DNA from: Pteria penguin
Taxonomy: Eukaryota; Mollusca; Bivalvia; Pterioida; Pteriidae
DNA: 64,000 nt
Direction of reading: 5' to 3'
Assembly: GCA_035048485.1 (NCBI GenBank)
Contig: CM068580.1
Location: 40,971,585 to 41,035,584 of the forward strand
The notes under the pieces are model-generated. The model saw only the letters and a program-made list of their open reading frames with translations, had not been told where the DNA came from and did not search any database. Numbering within the stretch: position 1 is the stretch's first letter; the number at the start of each line of letters is the position of its first letter. Positions 39,201-48,444 of this stretch are shown one piece after another. The translations under genes and the position numbers were made by a program.

Positions 39201-40727
39201 GCTGATTTTCATATGTAAATTATTATAATGTATGTTTCAATATGAAGGCAATGCATTTTGATGTGAGAGTTTTGAATATGGTGGCAGATATCAGTACATG
39301 TTTTGAAAACTCTATCACTGAGAAGAATGATGCTTCAATATTATATAAAGATGTCATATGATTTATAGCTATTACTTCACTGCCTAAGGAAGTGTAGTTC
39401 AATCGGTTAAGTGCTTTGCATGAGACTGAGTCTTCCCTAGTTCGACAACCACCAGTGGCTGGTGGCTGTTTTTTTAATAAGACAGTCAAAACTGAGGGTC
39501 CGTGTCATGGAAAATACAGCATGTAAAAGATTCCTAACTGCTTCAAGAGGGTCAGTAGCATAGGTAGAAATTTCTATGCAATGCATCAGGCAGATGCCGT
39601 CACCATACAAGTGTATAAATGTTGGGGTGATATAAAACAAGACTGTGACAAACAGGCAATTATTTCACTGTTTTGTATCCTTGATATAATTATTGTTTTA
39701 AGAAAAAGGCTGATTTTCCTTACTAGATTGATTGATTTTTGTTTAACGTCACACCACGAATATTTCACGTATATGGTGAGGGCATCTGCCTGATGCAGGG
39801 TACACAAATTCTGACCTTTGCAATGGACCCACCCGATGCAGTGAAGGATCTTTAACATGCCATGCAGGACCTCGGTTTATACTGTCTCATCCGAAAGACA
39901 GGACACCGGACTTGAACCCCTGCTTCCCGATCAAGAGGCAAGCGCGATACCACTAGGCTATGCCGGCTTGATTTTCCTTACTTGCTGACACTGGGTCGTC
40001 GGGAACTTTTCTCAGCTATCGCTTGTGTCAGCTTTGGACAATCTTCAGTGGACTTCATACTATATTGTAAAATCCAACCCTCTACTTCGTTATCATCTGC
40101 TTGATCCCAAAGCTCTTTTACCTGGTTATAACATTTTCCAATTATAGTTTTATCAGATATAAATAAAATATCTGGTAAACTTATGTTATTAATTCTTGCT
40201 AATGTAAAATATGAAAGTAACTGGTGTTACATGACTATGGCACTAGCAACAATTTATCAAATCCATTTCAGATTCATGGTAAAGAAGATTATATGAATCA
40301 TTATAAGAATTCTTGTGAAACTGACATCTCTTTATAGAAAAGTTGTTTAAGATCACAGAACAATTTTTTAAAAGAAAAAATGAATAATTTTCCATCATAC
40401 GAAATTTGCTATCATACTTAAACTTACATTCATCACCTTTAGCCATTTCCCTTGTGCATTGCAGAATTCATCTCCACTTGCATGGATTCTAGATTCCGAA
40501 GTCAATTTTAAATCACAGAGTTTTTTTGATTTCCTAGATGGGATTGGATAAATTTTTATAGTGGTTTTTGAGTCAGTTTGGCATCGATATATGACCTTTG
40601 AAGGTACATAACATAGTGAAGCTACAATGTCTTTACTCTCTTTCATACACTTGATACACTCTATTAAGCATCGTATTCTGGCCAGCCGACGTCTGGGACC
40701 TGTTATTGGGGTCTGCATGTCAATCAT
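24274..40727 (-). CDS. HECTD3: HECTD3-type HECT E3 ubiquitin ligase (18 coding exons)
   Basis: Coding exons, in gene order: 40727-40428, 40121-39982, 37446-37215, 36821-36703, 36390-36277, 35458-35370, 34817-34652, 34396-34315, 33309-33233, 33113-32955, 31645-31477, 30638-30516, 29936-29847, 29260-29057, 25693-25564, 25225-25072, 24663-24595, 24364-24274. Phases match at every join and sum to 2508 nt (835 aa; human HECTD3 is 861). About residues 215-400 form a DOC/APC10-like domain ([12 protein letters not shown]). The HECT domain follows from about 500: [50 protein letters not shown], then LPESSTC with catalytic Cys795, 40 residues from the end. HECT enzymes carry ubiquitin on this Cys before transfer to substrate. 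An acceptor-like site at 40779-40784 suggests an upstream non-coding 5' exon. Two mobile elements abut splice donors of this gene. Confidence 0.93.
25233..25448. repeat. Two-copy 108-bp tandem duplication in a HECTD3 intron
   Basis: A 108-bp unit starting GACATAAGTGCTTGTAAATT is repeated almost identically starting at 25342. It lies immediately upstream (in gene direction) of the exon at 25225-25072, so the first copy ends within about ten bases of that exon's acceptor. Confidence 0.9.
26600..26870 (+). mobile_element. Full-length tRNA-derived SINE
   Basis: A tRNA-like head (A box TGGCCTAGTGGT, B box GGGGTTCAAGTCC) is followed by the family body and a tail GTGACGTTAAACAAAAATCA. A 12-bp direct repeat ATATGCACTTAC flanks it (26588-26599, 26871-26882). 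Best-preserved copy in the window; it can serve as family reference. Confidence 0.9.
27140..28470 (+). pseudogene. LINE reverse-transcriptase relic
   Basis: Translated pieces in several frames give [58 protein letters not shown] and LLADDC, in the order of a non-LTR reverse transcriptase, then a 3' part ending near [18 protein letters not shown]. The Gly codon after VPQ is a TGA stop at 27584-27586, and frameshifts follow. The endonuclease domain is missing, so the copy is 5'-truncated and dead. The ADDC catalytic motif is still readable. It lies antisense to HECTD3 at the centre of the inverted-repeat element. Confidence 0.85.
30675..30835. mobile_element. Palindromic MITE in a HECTD3 intron
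   Basis: Arms of about 70 bp (GAATCATCTCGAGTCCCAGA and, inverted, GAATCACCTGGAGTCCCAGA) surround a short centre near 30752. The inverted repeat is nearly complete, so transcribed RNA would form a long hairpin. Confidence 0.75.
31747..32852. mobile_element. Tigger/pogo-like non-autonomous element
   Basis: 1106 bp with ends CAGTGATTCTCCGTTTATCC and, inverted, CAGTGATGCTCCATTAATCT, both flanked by TA (31745-31746, 32853-32854). The CAGTG...CTCCGTTTATCCGGA terminus and TA target are typical of pogo/Tigger elements. No transposase ORF was seen. Confidence 0.75.
33690..34060 (-). mobile_element. SINE split by a palindromic MITE
   Basis: SINE tail and body (complement of the 26600 family) lie at about 33690-33818 and 33937-34060. 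Between them is an element of about 115 bp with ends AGGCATTTTCACAAAGAATC and, inverted, AGGCATTTTCATAAGAATC. The SINE is older than the MITE. Confidence 0.6.
34515..34620. repeat. Two-copy tandem duplication of about 47 bp
   Basis: CACTTCTATGGTGATAGTAT ... TATGATAAATCAT is followed by a near-identical copy starting CACTTCTATGGTAATAGTAT, in the intron after the exon 34817-34652. Confidence 0.75.
34865..35045. mobile_element. hAT-like MITE remnant
   Basis: Begins CAGGCATGGATCCAGAAATT and ends with the inverted type CTCTGGATCCGTTCATGAG. The GGATCC-containing ends resemble the elements at 7575 and 1-30. Assignment is tentative. Confidence 0.4.
35740..36296. repeat. About 40-bp minisatellite carrying splice-donor copies
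   Basis: About eleven tandem units of 38-46 bp; on the HECTD3 strand each reads roughly CAAAACTGAGCAAAGAGAG followed by GTAGGTACTAGGTCA. The array starts at the 3' edge of the exon 36390-36277, whose own junction reads ACACTGACCATAGAGAG then GTATGTACTAGG. The unit therefore looks like a copy of the exon-intron boundary. Confidence 0.8.
37641..39166. repeat. 145-bp tandem array in Helitron-like ends
   Basis: Nine to ten units of 145 bp start at CCTATGAGGTTTGGTG (first about 37720, then 37866, 38011, 38156, 38301, 38483, 38625, 38769, 38897, 39042). The left edge begins TCGCTCACCTGAGC; the right edge has a GAGCC-ATT-GGCTC hairpin, then CAGGTGAGCTAA. TC start, hairpin and CTRR-like CTAA fit a non-autonomous Helitron with internal tandem repeats, as described for oyster pearl-type elements (established for bivalves; assignment here inferred). 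Confidence 0.7.
38317..38482 (-). mobile_element. tRNA-headed SINE inside the 145-bp array
   Basis: Minus strand head: GGGCAGGCGTGGTGTAGTGG (A box) and CCGGGTTCGATTCCCGG (B box), a well-kept tRNA-like fold. Tail at the left with GTAAAACACC. The 15-bp repeat CCTATGAGGTTTGGT flanks it (38302-38316, 38483-38497), though it also equals the array unit start. Body differs from the 26600 family. Confidence 0.8.
39375..39660 (+). mobile_element. Diverged tRNA-derived SINE
   Basis: tRNA-like head near 39390-39450 (GTGTAGTTCAATCGGTTAAG, then CCTAGTTCGACAA), body GACAGTCAAAACTGAGGGTC and CAGGCAGATGCCGTCACCAT. Same family as 26600 but old; it lies next to the inverted copy at 39725. Confidence 0.7.
39725..39968 (-). 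mobile_element. SINE inserted at a HECTD3 splice donor
   Basis: Full-length copy, tail at left (GATTGATTGATTTTTGTTTA), head at right. A 14-bp direct repeat TGATTTTCCTTACT flanks it (39711-39724, 39969-39982). The right copy contains the GTAAGG donor (39981-39976) and the last base of the exon 40121-39982, so insertion duplicated the donor. Confidence 0.9.
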
Positions 40728-40799
40728 ACCCAGTTATTACTGTATCGATCAGCATTTGATGATATAAATAATCTGAATCTGTAAAATGAATAAAAAACA

Positions 40800-42100
40800 A
40801 TAATATTTATCTTTTATAAACTGTAAAATACAAGAAATTACTTGTAGCACCTTGTAAATGAAATACCTGGTATGCAATGTAGATCTTAAAAACAAAAGTG
40901 ACAAGTAATTTGTACATCGTATTCATGTAGTTGCATATCACTACATTTTAGGTGAAACACATGTAAATACATAACACTAATTTGCATAATGATCACTAAA
41001 TACTAAATGTTAAGAACAATGCCATGGGTTTGCCAAGGATACATGCAGGAGTGAGGATGGAATCCTTCAACCCTGTAACATCAGGTAGTGAAATGCCTAG
41101 TCTACCACTAACATGTCACCTCCCAGCCTTAAGTCATTGAAAACTTTGATATATCTAAGACTATGAGCCACAAATTGCTGCATCCAAATTTGGTATTACT
41201 AATTTAGGTCTAGAAGTTAATTTGAATTAAAAAACTTTGATGCATTAATCCCTATTCACATGTACATCTATTTGATTTATTTTGTCAAAATACAGAAGTC
41301 TACATTCAGGCCATTCAATTTCTTTAAAAGATGCAAACTTTACCTGGTTTTTGGATACCATTTTTCATTCGGAATGGTAAATTTCAGACTCCAGAAAGGA
41401 TTGTGATTAGTCAGGTATGTAAGTGATCACAATTAAAAAGATGACAATATAAATAAATAAACATTTAATAACACATCTGTTTTAGTTTTTTAAAGCACGC
41501 CAAAAGCAAACCCGAGATACCTCTTGGATAATGGCAGGAGCACAAGAATTGATGGGAGTTAATTTTTCATTTCTTAAGAAATCAATTACATACTACATGA
41601 TTAAAAGTCCTGGATACTCTTGGACTTTGGTGTGTCTTTGTCAAATTCTGGCTCTTAGGCTTAAATCAATAGGATTCTTGTTTAAGGACCAAATCCCTTT
41701 ACATTTTGTATCCTCATGTAGTTTGTTTTATCAAGTGTCTGTGTTAATCAGCCTACATGTATGTCACAATATCAAATATTCTGCCGAATTAATAGCCATC
41801 CACGCGAGGCCTACTGGCGAAGGACCAGTCCCCGGCTAAGACTTGTTACTGACTGCTACGGTACATGTATTATTAAAGGGTATTCAAAATGTAAATAGAC
41901 GAAATTTTCATATGTAATATTTAGTATCTTATGCATTGCAGACAACCAAGTGAGAAAATCTCATAAATTCATGTTGCGAAAGCCAAAATAACATAGTAGC
42001 CAGTAACTGGTCTTAGCCGGTACACTACCAGTAGGCTAGCCTTTGGCATAGCCTAAGCCTGGTCTATGGATTAGCATTTTGCTATTAAATTTTAGGGCGT
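40800..42100. other. HECTD3 upstream region
   Basis: No coding exon recognised. It must contain the HECTD3 promoter and probably a non-coding first exon, because an acceptor-like site precedes position 40778. A 102-codon open stretch at 41531-41839 lacks recognisable features and was not called. Near 41030-41110 there is a faint tRNA-like SINE trace. Confidence 0.4.
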
Positions 42101-42114
42101 TGATATATAGAATA

Positions 42115-42695
42115 AGTATATATGCGCTTTTCATGCCAAAATATCCCATTTATAAACCGCATCATGAAATCATTTCAGAGGGAAGGTATAAATTGAAAGA
42201 AACAGCCGGTGTCCCATGACAACGTAACGTTTATCCAGAATGACATACTTTCGTTGAATGTCAAGCACTTTAGCGCAAAATATGACTTTAATGACGTCAA
42301 GTGACGTTGGAAATGTCGAACATTTCATTATGAGGTCCTAAGCTTAACAATCAAAAGTCTTTTTAAAGCACACCAAATTATTTGCTTTCTGTGCTGAAAA
42401 GTGGGTCAAATATGGGGCGTTATGATGTCACTTATCAATGTAATTTATACAGAAATAAAATACATAGGTCTTGAAAGCTTTATCTCAGGCAATAGATGAT
42501 CTTCATATTTTACATGATATAAGTGGCCCTAGACCCAACATGTTACTTTTTGCCGGAGTTTTCCTTTTGATGTAAAGAAGTAGATAGTGACGTCAATAAT
42601 GTCAAAATAAAAATCCCGGCAAAGAGTTGCATGTCGGGTCTTGGGCCTCTTATATCATTTAAAATATGAAGATTGTCTATTACAGTGGTTGTGCA
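42115..42695. mobile_element. CRE-bearing repeat family copy 1, with nested MITE
   Basis: TATATGCGCTTTT to CAGTGGTTGTGCATA aligns over nearly all its length with 60420-60822 in the same orientation, and its middle with 56296-56466 in inverse orientation. A TGACGTCA lies at 42292. A palindromic element (42493-42679) interrupts this copy. Confidence 0.8.
42493..42679. mobile_element. Palindromic MITE nested in the CRE family
   Basis: Inverted arms of about 65 bp: TAGATGATCTTCATATTTTA at left and, inverted, TAGACAATCTTCATATTTTA at right. The related copy at 60420 reads straight through this point (CAGGCAATTACAGTGG at about 60800), giving an unoccupied reference site. A TGACGTCA sits at 42588. 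Confidence 0.85.
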
Positions 42696-42910
42696 TATTC
42701 GGTCTTTTCGTTATACAGAGTTTCTTCCCATTTGGGACGGTATCTGACGTAAAACCCATATGACGTTATCAAATTCTATGGAAACTGATCTAAAAAAAAA
42801 ATGATAGTCCACAAATGACGTTTTCATCGGAAATTGATGACGTCATAATTGTTTTACGTCAGATACCGTCTCAAATGGGAAATAACTCTGTGTAACGAAA
42901 AGACTCAATA
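42696..42910. mobile_element. Palindromic MITE
   Basis: TATTCGGTCTTTTCGTTATA at left pairs with the inverted right end TATTGAGTCTTTTCGTTACA; arms of about 60 bp include GGGACGGTATCTGACGTAAA. A half-related segment lies at 44440-44525. TGACGTCA at 42838. Confidence 0.8.
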
Positions 42911-43134
42911 TAGATAAATAATGCTTCGTGAATGATGACGTAAAATTACAGATTTCAACTGCATATTAATTTATTAATTTCTCTCAATATTTAGTTTAAA
43001 ATATATTAGTTCAAACCTCTAGGCCTCTGATAGTAATTTGTTTTCATTTAAAGTCATTCAGATTTTTTCCTACCGGGAAATCGAAAGTATTGTAAAGACT
43101 ATGTATTTGGAACTAAAACGGGCATGCAGTTCCG

Positions 43135-43192
43135 TAATTTCTATTGAAACGGTCGGCTCGAAGGTATGAGCCGACCGTTTCAATAGAAATTA
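43135..43192. mobile_element. 58-bp hairpin element with 9-bp target duplication
   Basis: TAATTTCTATTGAAACGGTC is the perfect inverse of the right end; arms are 25 bp around an 8-bp loop. Flanks are GCAGTTCCG (43126-43134) and GCGGTTCCG (43193-43201), a 9-bp direct repeat with one mismatch. A sister copy is at 45209. 9-bp duplications are typical of Mutator-like elements. Confidence 0.85.
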
Positions 43193-43762
43193 GCGGTTCC
43201 GGGAAATAATTGACCAAGATCATAGACCCTTTCACTATTCACCCTTTCACGGTTTGTAAAATTCAGACGTTCTATTTATGACTTCATAAACAAATGCGTT
43301 ATTTGTAATAGTTTTATCGGAACTCAGATAATATCATAAAATTGGTTGGCAAATGATACCATATTCCTGTTTGACATCATCTAGAGACATATGTATATAT
43401 GTCTCTGCATCATCATAAAACGTTAGTTTGCTAGAACAGTTATGATTTTGTCAACCAAAACGTCAGTCCCACAGTAATAGTGAAGCAGTCTATGTATGAG
43501 GGACTAACGTTTTGAAGAAAAATCGACTCATCGCTTCCGAAGAATATTTATTGAATTTCGTGACGTCACAATATATTTTCAATGTGTGCCCAAGGTATGA
43601 CCGAGGCATTGGCGGATTTACTTGTAAAAATCCAGATTTGACACCAAAAATGACCTAGTAGTTTGGCTTATATACGCATGTGCAACCCCCCCCCCCCCTT
43701 CCCGTTTCAAAAGTCTTGTGACGTCATCTGATTTAACAATTTTCGAGCACAGATGGGACGGT

Positions 43763-43952
43763 CAATAGGCCATATTCCGATTTAATAAATGACGACTTTT
43801 TGTCCGAGCTAATACCTTTTGGCGTTGTTTTTCATAGTGACGTTATAATGAATCTATGTCATGCGTTATGACGTCACTATGAAAAACAACGCCAAAATGT
43901 ATTAGCTCGGACAAAAAGACAGCAATTATCAAAACCGGAATATGGTCTATTG
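43763..43952. mobile_element. 190-bp palindromic MITE
   Basis: Ends CAATAGGCCATATTCCG and, inverted, CAATAGACCATATTCCG; the arms continue through CTTTTTGTCCGAGCTAATAC and GGCGTTGTTTTTCATAGTGA to a centre near 43858. TGACGTCA at 43869. Confidence 0.85.
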
Positions 43953-45208
43953 TAAAGATATCTGTAACAATTCTGACGTCATATTCAGATATTTATTGTC
44001 TTGCGTCATTTTGCCGTAAACGTCAGTTCCGCAGTTGTGAAAGAATATATAATCTGGAAGATTAAAAATATAAATTTTTAGTTTTGTCAGATGTGGAATT
44101 AGCTTTGGCAGATGTGCAATCCATAAAAATATTCTGATACTGATTAAATTTTACAAATATTACGAAACAACATCATCATAGAGTTATCAATATTCTTGAA
44201 AATCCTCCATAAAGGAAGCCGATGACATATAATATACAAACTTTTCCACAAATTTTCGGCCACCCGGCCTTTATCTACCCATTATGTGACCCACTACGGA
44301 AATTGTGGAAAAGTCTGTTTTGTTGTTATGTGTAAAGATGGAGGTGTGCGAAAAATAAAAGGATGTTATGCCGCGTGTTTCGGAAACTTTTAAGTAAGAG
44401 CGGGTATCATTGTGACGTGAAAATGGTGTAAAATCATGGGAAATGATATAAAAATTGTATGACGTTACAATGATTTGACGTCGGATATACTGGTCATATG
44501 GGAAATATCTCTGTATAACGATATGCTTACGATTTCCGAATTAAATCCAAACTACGGACATTGCATACTTTGGCGATATTTTATCGATGACGAATTAATC
44601 TTATTTTTGGATACATGACGTCAGTGTTTCTCCCAAGTATGACGTCACAATCAATTGTCCGTAGTCTGACGTGTTAAATCTAAATTTTTTACGGTCCTTT
44701 CCGGTTAATTGAAAATAGCCTATTATAGTTAAATGAAAAAAGTTGATTGATTCTTAATTTTGGGTGTATGAGAATGAATTGCTGATTTCTCCGGGACACG
44801 AATTCCCCGATAACGAACGTCTGAAACCGATGCCACTACCTCAGAATTTTATAAACACCCCTGTGTATTCTATCAAAAATTCCAAGGAGTCACGAACGGT
44901 CGCGGAAAATGAAAGTAACAATGCTAAAGTACGTTAGTTTTGTTTTCGTTACTATTACTGTACATTGATTTAATTAACACCATAAATGACATTTACCCAC
45001 TCCTTATAACTGAGTGTCTTGGGAACTTAAAAAGGTAATAATTCCATTAATTGTACTCAGTACTGTGCTGTACTGACTACTGATACCAAAGCGTTTGTAA
45101 AGTTGGAAAGACAATCAGAAAATGTCGAAATACCAGGCACTGGTATTACTACTACTGGCCGGGCCGACAGGTTGTTACACAGTGTGTTGTTAGGTACCAC
45201 AGTCAACC

Positions 45209-45273
45209 TAATTTCTATTGAAACGGTCGGCTCAGGTGGTGAAGGTATGAGCCGACCGTTTCAATAGAAATTG
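45209..45273. mobile_element. 65-bp hairpin element, second copy
   Basis: Same arms as 43135-43192 with a loop seven bases longer (AGGTGGTGAAGGTAT). It is flanked by a perfect 9-bp direct repeat CAGTCAACC (45200-45208, 45274-45282), which proves insertion as a unit. Confidence 0.9.
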
Positions 45274-47779
45274 CAGTCAACCCATCTCCCGTGCAATGCA
45301 CACTTTTTTTTGCTTCAAATTTCCTGAAGTCAATTTTGTAGACAATGTGTGCACTAGAGAATAAGACAGTAAGACTTAACAACTTTCGTTTTAAAATTAC
45401 ATAAGTAATGTTAATGCAAAAGGTCTGTCAAAGTGATGCAGAATGGTAGGATATAAAGACAAAATAAGTATACTGACAAGAATGATAAGAAAACTGGTTT
45501 TCATCATTATTAAGTTTCCTTTATTAATTTTTATTTTTGTATGGAATAGTTACCTATACATCAATGCAAAATATATGAGCAATTTTGGATTAAAAATTTA
45601 TTGGGGTCGCAGTATTAGAAAAGAGTTATCTACTCTTGAATAGATATCTGATGTAGAAAAACTGCACATAAACCAGTGTCCATGGAAATTGATGGAAAAT
45701 AAAGGGACAAGAATTATGAGTTACTAAATTAGGAATTGTTTGACATAACAATGATTATGATGTGAGATACCTTCTCTTATGTGAAAATATTGAATAAATA
45801 CTAGAAAATTGAAATGACAAGATATATATATATTTGATGACATGAAGTTTTGCTGAACATTGCATTTTATTTATTATTAAATGATGAATTAAAGACAAGG
45901 GTTACAAGAAATGTTATGTTAAATGGAGGTTTTTTGAGGTCAAGAAAATGGGATTGATAGCAAAATATATGATAGGCAATTATAAAGTTTCTCATGGTCA
46001 ATACTGTATTTTATTTGTTATTTGATAATATATTACACTATTGCAAAGGGTTATATATTATTTCAATTCAAATACTTATGAAAGGGAGTGTCCTTCACTG
46101 GACCCCAAATAATAATGATAAGAAAAGACAAAATATATAAAAAGGATACTTGTTTGGATACATATTAAGCTATACAGGAAATTGTAATTTCATAATCATT
46201 ATTCTTTTAAAAATGATAAAATATCAATTTATAGGTTTCCAAGAAATGTTTTGTTGAAAAGCATGTGATGAAAAAAAAAAGGAAAAGTCCAAACAATAGA
46301 ATGACAAAAAGAAATCTGAAATGACTAGAAAACTGGTTTTGATAATTTCAAAGTTTCATAAAACCTTACGTCATCTCTTATTTCAAGGTCACCAGGTCAG
46401 CATGGTCTATGTGCATTCCATGGCATACATTTGTAATTCAGCCTTCTGTAGATTGAATTCCATAAAACTGTGCACAAATGTTCCTTACAACACAAAGATG
46501 TATCTTGACCAAAGTCATATTTGTTATTTGAAGATCAGTAGCTAAACATGGCCCATTGTGAATGGATTTCCATCAAACTTTGCACAAACACATGTATTCC
46601 ATATGACCCAAAACTGTGTCATGATACAAATAATGCTTGTGAAACTCACCAGACTGGTAGAAATATCTGGTAAAAATTGATTCTACATGTTAAAACTTTC
46701 ACTATCATTTCAATGAAACATGAAGGGTTACCAGACATTTGTCATGCAAATCCTAAGCAAATTTCACACATACTGCATAAGACGCAAAGATTTGTCTTTT
46801 ATTTAAGGGTCATCAGATTAGTGCTGCAATGATCAATTCCACTCTGATGTTTATTCATCTGTTCATCCATTTCATGAAACCTTGACCCAAAACTGATTAG
46901 TCTAATGTTCACCATATTACCTTACTGCTTTTGTTATCTGTTATCTTTATTCAAGTTTATTCAATAATAAACCAAGGACATGTATTGCTTTACTCTGTTA
47001 TTATGCTATAATAGAAAAAATAGGGTAATTACTAATTACTTAGTCACAAACATCAAAGTTTCAAAAGTATATTAAAATTTGCCTCCAAAATTTATTGTAG
47101 AACTCTTCTTCATGCTTTACAACGTTTTTGTTCTTCTTCCTTCTTCTTCTTCTTCCAATACGAAGTGTACTCGAAAGTTGAGTGTTCAAATTGTTTACTA
47201 AAATCCTCTCAATTGTACATGTCACAAAGTTGTGCACCCCCCCCCCCCCCCTTTTCAAAGGGGGGGAGGACACAACCATGTTTGTTGCCCCCACCTTTTC
47301 AAGTAATATTAGATTCAAATAAACCTAACCATGGCCTTTTTAGTGAATTTTGTTCTATAACTTGAATAAAGTTTAATTATTTATTTTCTTTCATCTTTAA
47401 AATGTTTTAGATCTACATGTATTTCTGTAATTACAATTATGGATAAGGGTTTTGATTTTTTCCTGACTGATGTATCCTGATTTTACAACTACAGGTCAAA
47501 GCAAGGCAAATCTGTTCTCCTAAGGCTCTAATGTTAAATTAGCCTACTTTGACCCTGGATTTCGTGCATTCCTGTATATCAAAAGGGTGACATGTTACAC
47601 ATCTTTGGAAAGTATCCTTAAGTTTCAATTCTCCCTATGTTTCAGAGAGGATGTTCATAAATTGGCGAAATAAACCAAGATGACATTATATGTTTTGTTG
47701 CCATCATTTTGTCATCAGCTACAAATTCCCTATAAGCATTAAAGCATACACAAAATTAAAGTTGCAGTTGCAGTTAACA

Positions 47780-48054
47780 TCGATCGATTGATTGATTATT
47801 GTTTTACGTCACTCCACAATTATTTCACGTATATGGTGACGACCTCTGCCTGATGAATTTGCATATAAATTTATACCTTTGCAACGAACCCACCTAAAGC
47901 AGTGAGGGATCTTTTACGTGCCACACCTACCGTGACACATGACATTGGTTTTTACTGTCTCATCCGAAAAGACACTGGTGTGCCCAGGGAAGGAGTCAAA
48001 CCCAGGACCTCTCGATCAGGAGCCGAGCACCTTATCCACTAAGCCTTACCGGCT
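47780..48054 (-). mobile_element. Full-length tRNA-derived SINE
   Basis: Tail at left (GATTGATTGATTATTGTTTT), tRNA-like head at right. A 12-bp direct repeat TTGCAGTTAACA flanks it (47768-47779, 48055-48066). Same family as 26600 and 39725. Confidence 0.9.
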
Positions 48055-48444
48055 TTGCAGTTAACAAGTTGACACTAACACAACACTTTTTGCTTTTCAG
48101 ATAGGTTGTGTCCCCTACTTTTATCTGCCAAGCTGCGCCACTGTGTCAGCTTGCTTTTGTGCTGCATAAACTCTGTTTACCTTTTGACCATATTGCTCCT
48201 GATTTATGTAAAATAGGACAAATAGAAGATATACAGGTAGTATAATATATGATTTAGGAATGACATTGAAGTGCAAGAATAATTTGGGTGACAACGTTTC
48301 ATCCAGCAGTTATACACTACGGTAACCACATTGTTATACTCAGTAGATGTAAATCAAAATGCCTGCTTTCCTTTCAGGACGCGTTAAAATACTGCAATAA
48401 GTTACGGAGTAAACTGAGAAAACTGTAGTATTTACCAAAGCAGT

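Larger units (their letters stand above)
44700..48440. other. Spacer upstream of the iPLA2 gene
   Basis: Apart from the 45209 hairpin and the SINE at 47780 no gene was recognised. 46370-46900 holds phrases such as AAACTTTGCACAAACACATG, typical of the dispersed module also at 10533. A C-run hairpin (C-rich then AAAGGGGGGG) lies at 47235-47270. The iPLA2 promoter should be near the right end. Confidence 0.4.

Noticed and set aside
41531..41839. 102-codon open frame upstream of HECTD3
   Set aside because: AT-rich chance ORF; no domain, no homologous motif, no splice support.
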